Shown here: one piece after another, positions 5,601-5,704 of the stretch
Numbering within the stretch: the first letter of the stretch is position 1
Layout of the letters: each line of letters opens with the position of its first letter
Assembly (NCBI GenBank): GCA_937897245.1
Contig: CALCBO010000112.1
Span: 1 to 5,704 of the forward strand
Source of the DNA: an uncultured Caryophanales bacterium
GTDB lineage: Bacteria; Bacillota_I; Bacilli_A; RF39; UBA660
DNA length: 5,704 bases
Direction of reading: 5' to 3'
Program-made: the position numbers and the translations under genes
Notes under the pieces: generated by a model
Seen by the model: the letters and a program-made list of their open reading frames with translations, nothing else
Told to the model about the DNA's origin: nothing
Databases searched by the model: none

Positions 5601-5704
5601 ATGAAATATGGTTGTATATTTGATTTAGATGGTACTTTAGTGAATTCATTGATGGATTTGGGATTATCAGTGAATAAGGTATTGGAAAATCATTATTTAC
5701 CTAC
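5601..5704 (+). CDS. HAD-family hydrolase, phosphoglycolate phosphatase-like, N-terminal fragment
   Basis: Only 34 codons are visible before the right edge. They begin with the haloacid dehalogenase motif I, CIFDLDGTLVNS, with D8 as the expected nucleophile and D10 as the acid/base. The next residues, LMDLGLSVNKVLENHYLP, follow the pattern of the helical cap start in phosphoglycolate phosphatases and related enzymes that hydrolyse small phosphate esters in the cytoplasm. The ATG at 5601 has AAGAGGTG at 5584-5591, spaced nine bases, and its own promoter. Pyrophosphatase- or beta-phosphoglucomutase-like relatives cannot be excluded without the rest of the protein. The dehydrogenase nearby also acts on glycolate/glyoxylate-type compounds, but the separate promoters give no firm functional link. 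Confidence 0.82.
   Translation, partial: MKYGCIFDLDGTLVNSLMDLGLSVNKVLENHYLP

Noticed and set aside
1..5704. CRISPR array, insertion sequence or phage attachment site
   Set aside because: No regularly spaced direct repeats, transposase-like frames, terminal inverted repeats or integrase were seen on either strand.

Overview
The window is strongly AT-rich, with ordinary bacterial gene structure: AGGAGG-type ribosome binding sites, TATAAT boxes, TAA/TAG stops and TGG used for Trp. This suggests a low-GC Firmicute. The style of the ATPase and dehydrogenase sequences is reminiscent of gut Erysipelotrichia/Coprobacillaceae, but that placement is an inference. No rRNA, tRNA, CRISPR array, insertion sequence or phage gene was seen.

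Left part (1-2245, minus strand): the first 748 codons of a P-type ATPase of the calcium-pumping (PMCA/SERCA-like, P2) type, running off the left edge. All catalytic landmarks lie in one uninterrupted frame. Its upstream region (2246-2468) carries a sigma70-type promoter reading left and a leader with a dyad followed by a T-run. It also holds the promoter and ribosome binding site of the rightward operon.

Middle part (2469-5288, plus strand): a two-gene operon. The first gene is a calcineurin-like metallophosphoesterase with an unrecognised N-terminal half of about 195 residues. As written it is broken by a one-base frameshift near 3427-3430, and restoring one A gives a 476-residue protein with the complete metal-binding motif set. 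The second gene starts one base after the first stops, with its Shine-Dalgarno inside the last codons of the first. It encodes a 462-residue protein in which a complete D-2-hydroxyacid (glycerate-type) dehydrogenase of 319 residues follows a helical extension of about 143 residues. That extension resembles the 'middle component' proteins of ABC-three-component (ABC-3C) conflict systems. The pairing of a metallophosphoesterase bearing an unknown domain with this fused dehydrogenase is the most unusual item here.

Right part (5298-5704): a small two-helix membrane protein on the minus strand, convergent with the dehydrogenase. Divergent from it is the start of a HAD hydrolase of phosphoglycolate phosphatase type, cut by the right edge. 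Their two promoters overlap, and their extended -10 boxes form a perfect 10-bp inverted repeat.
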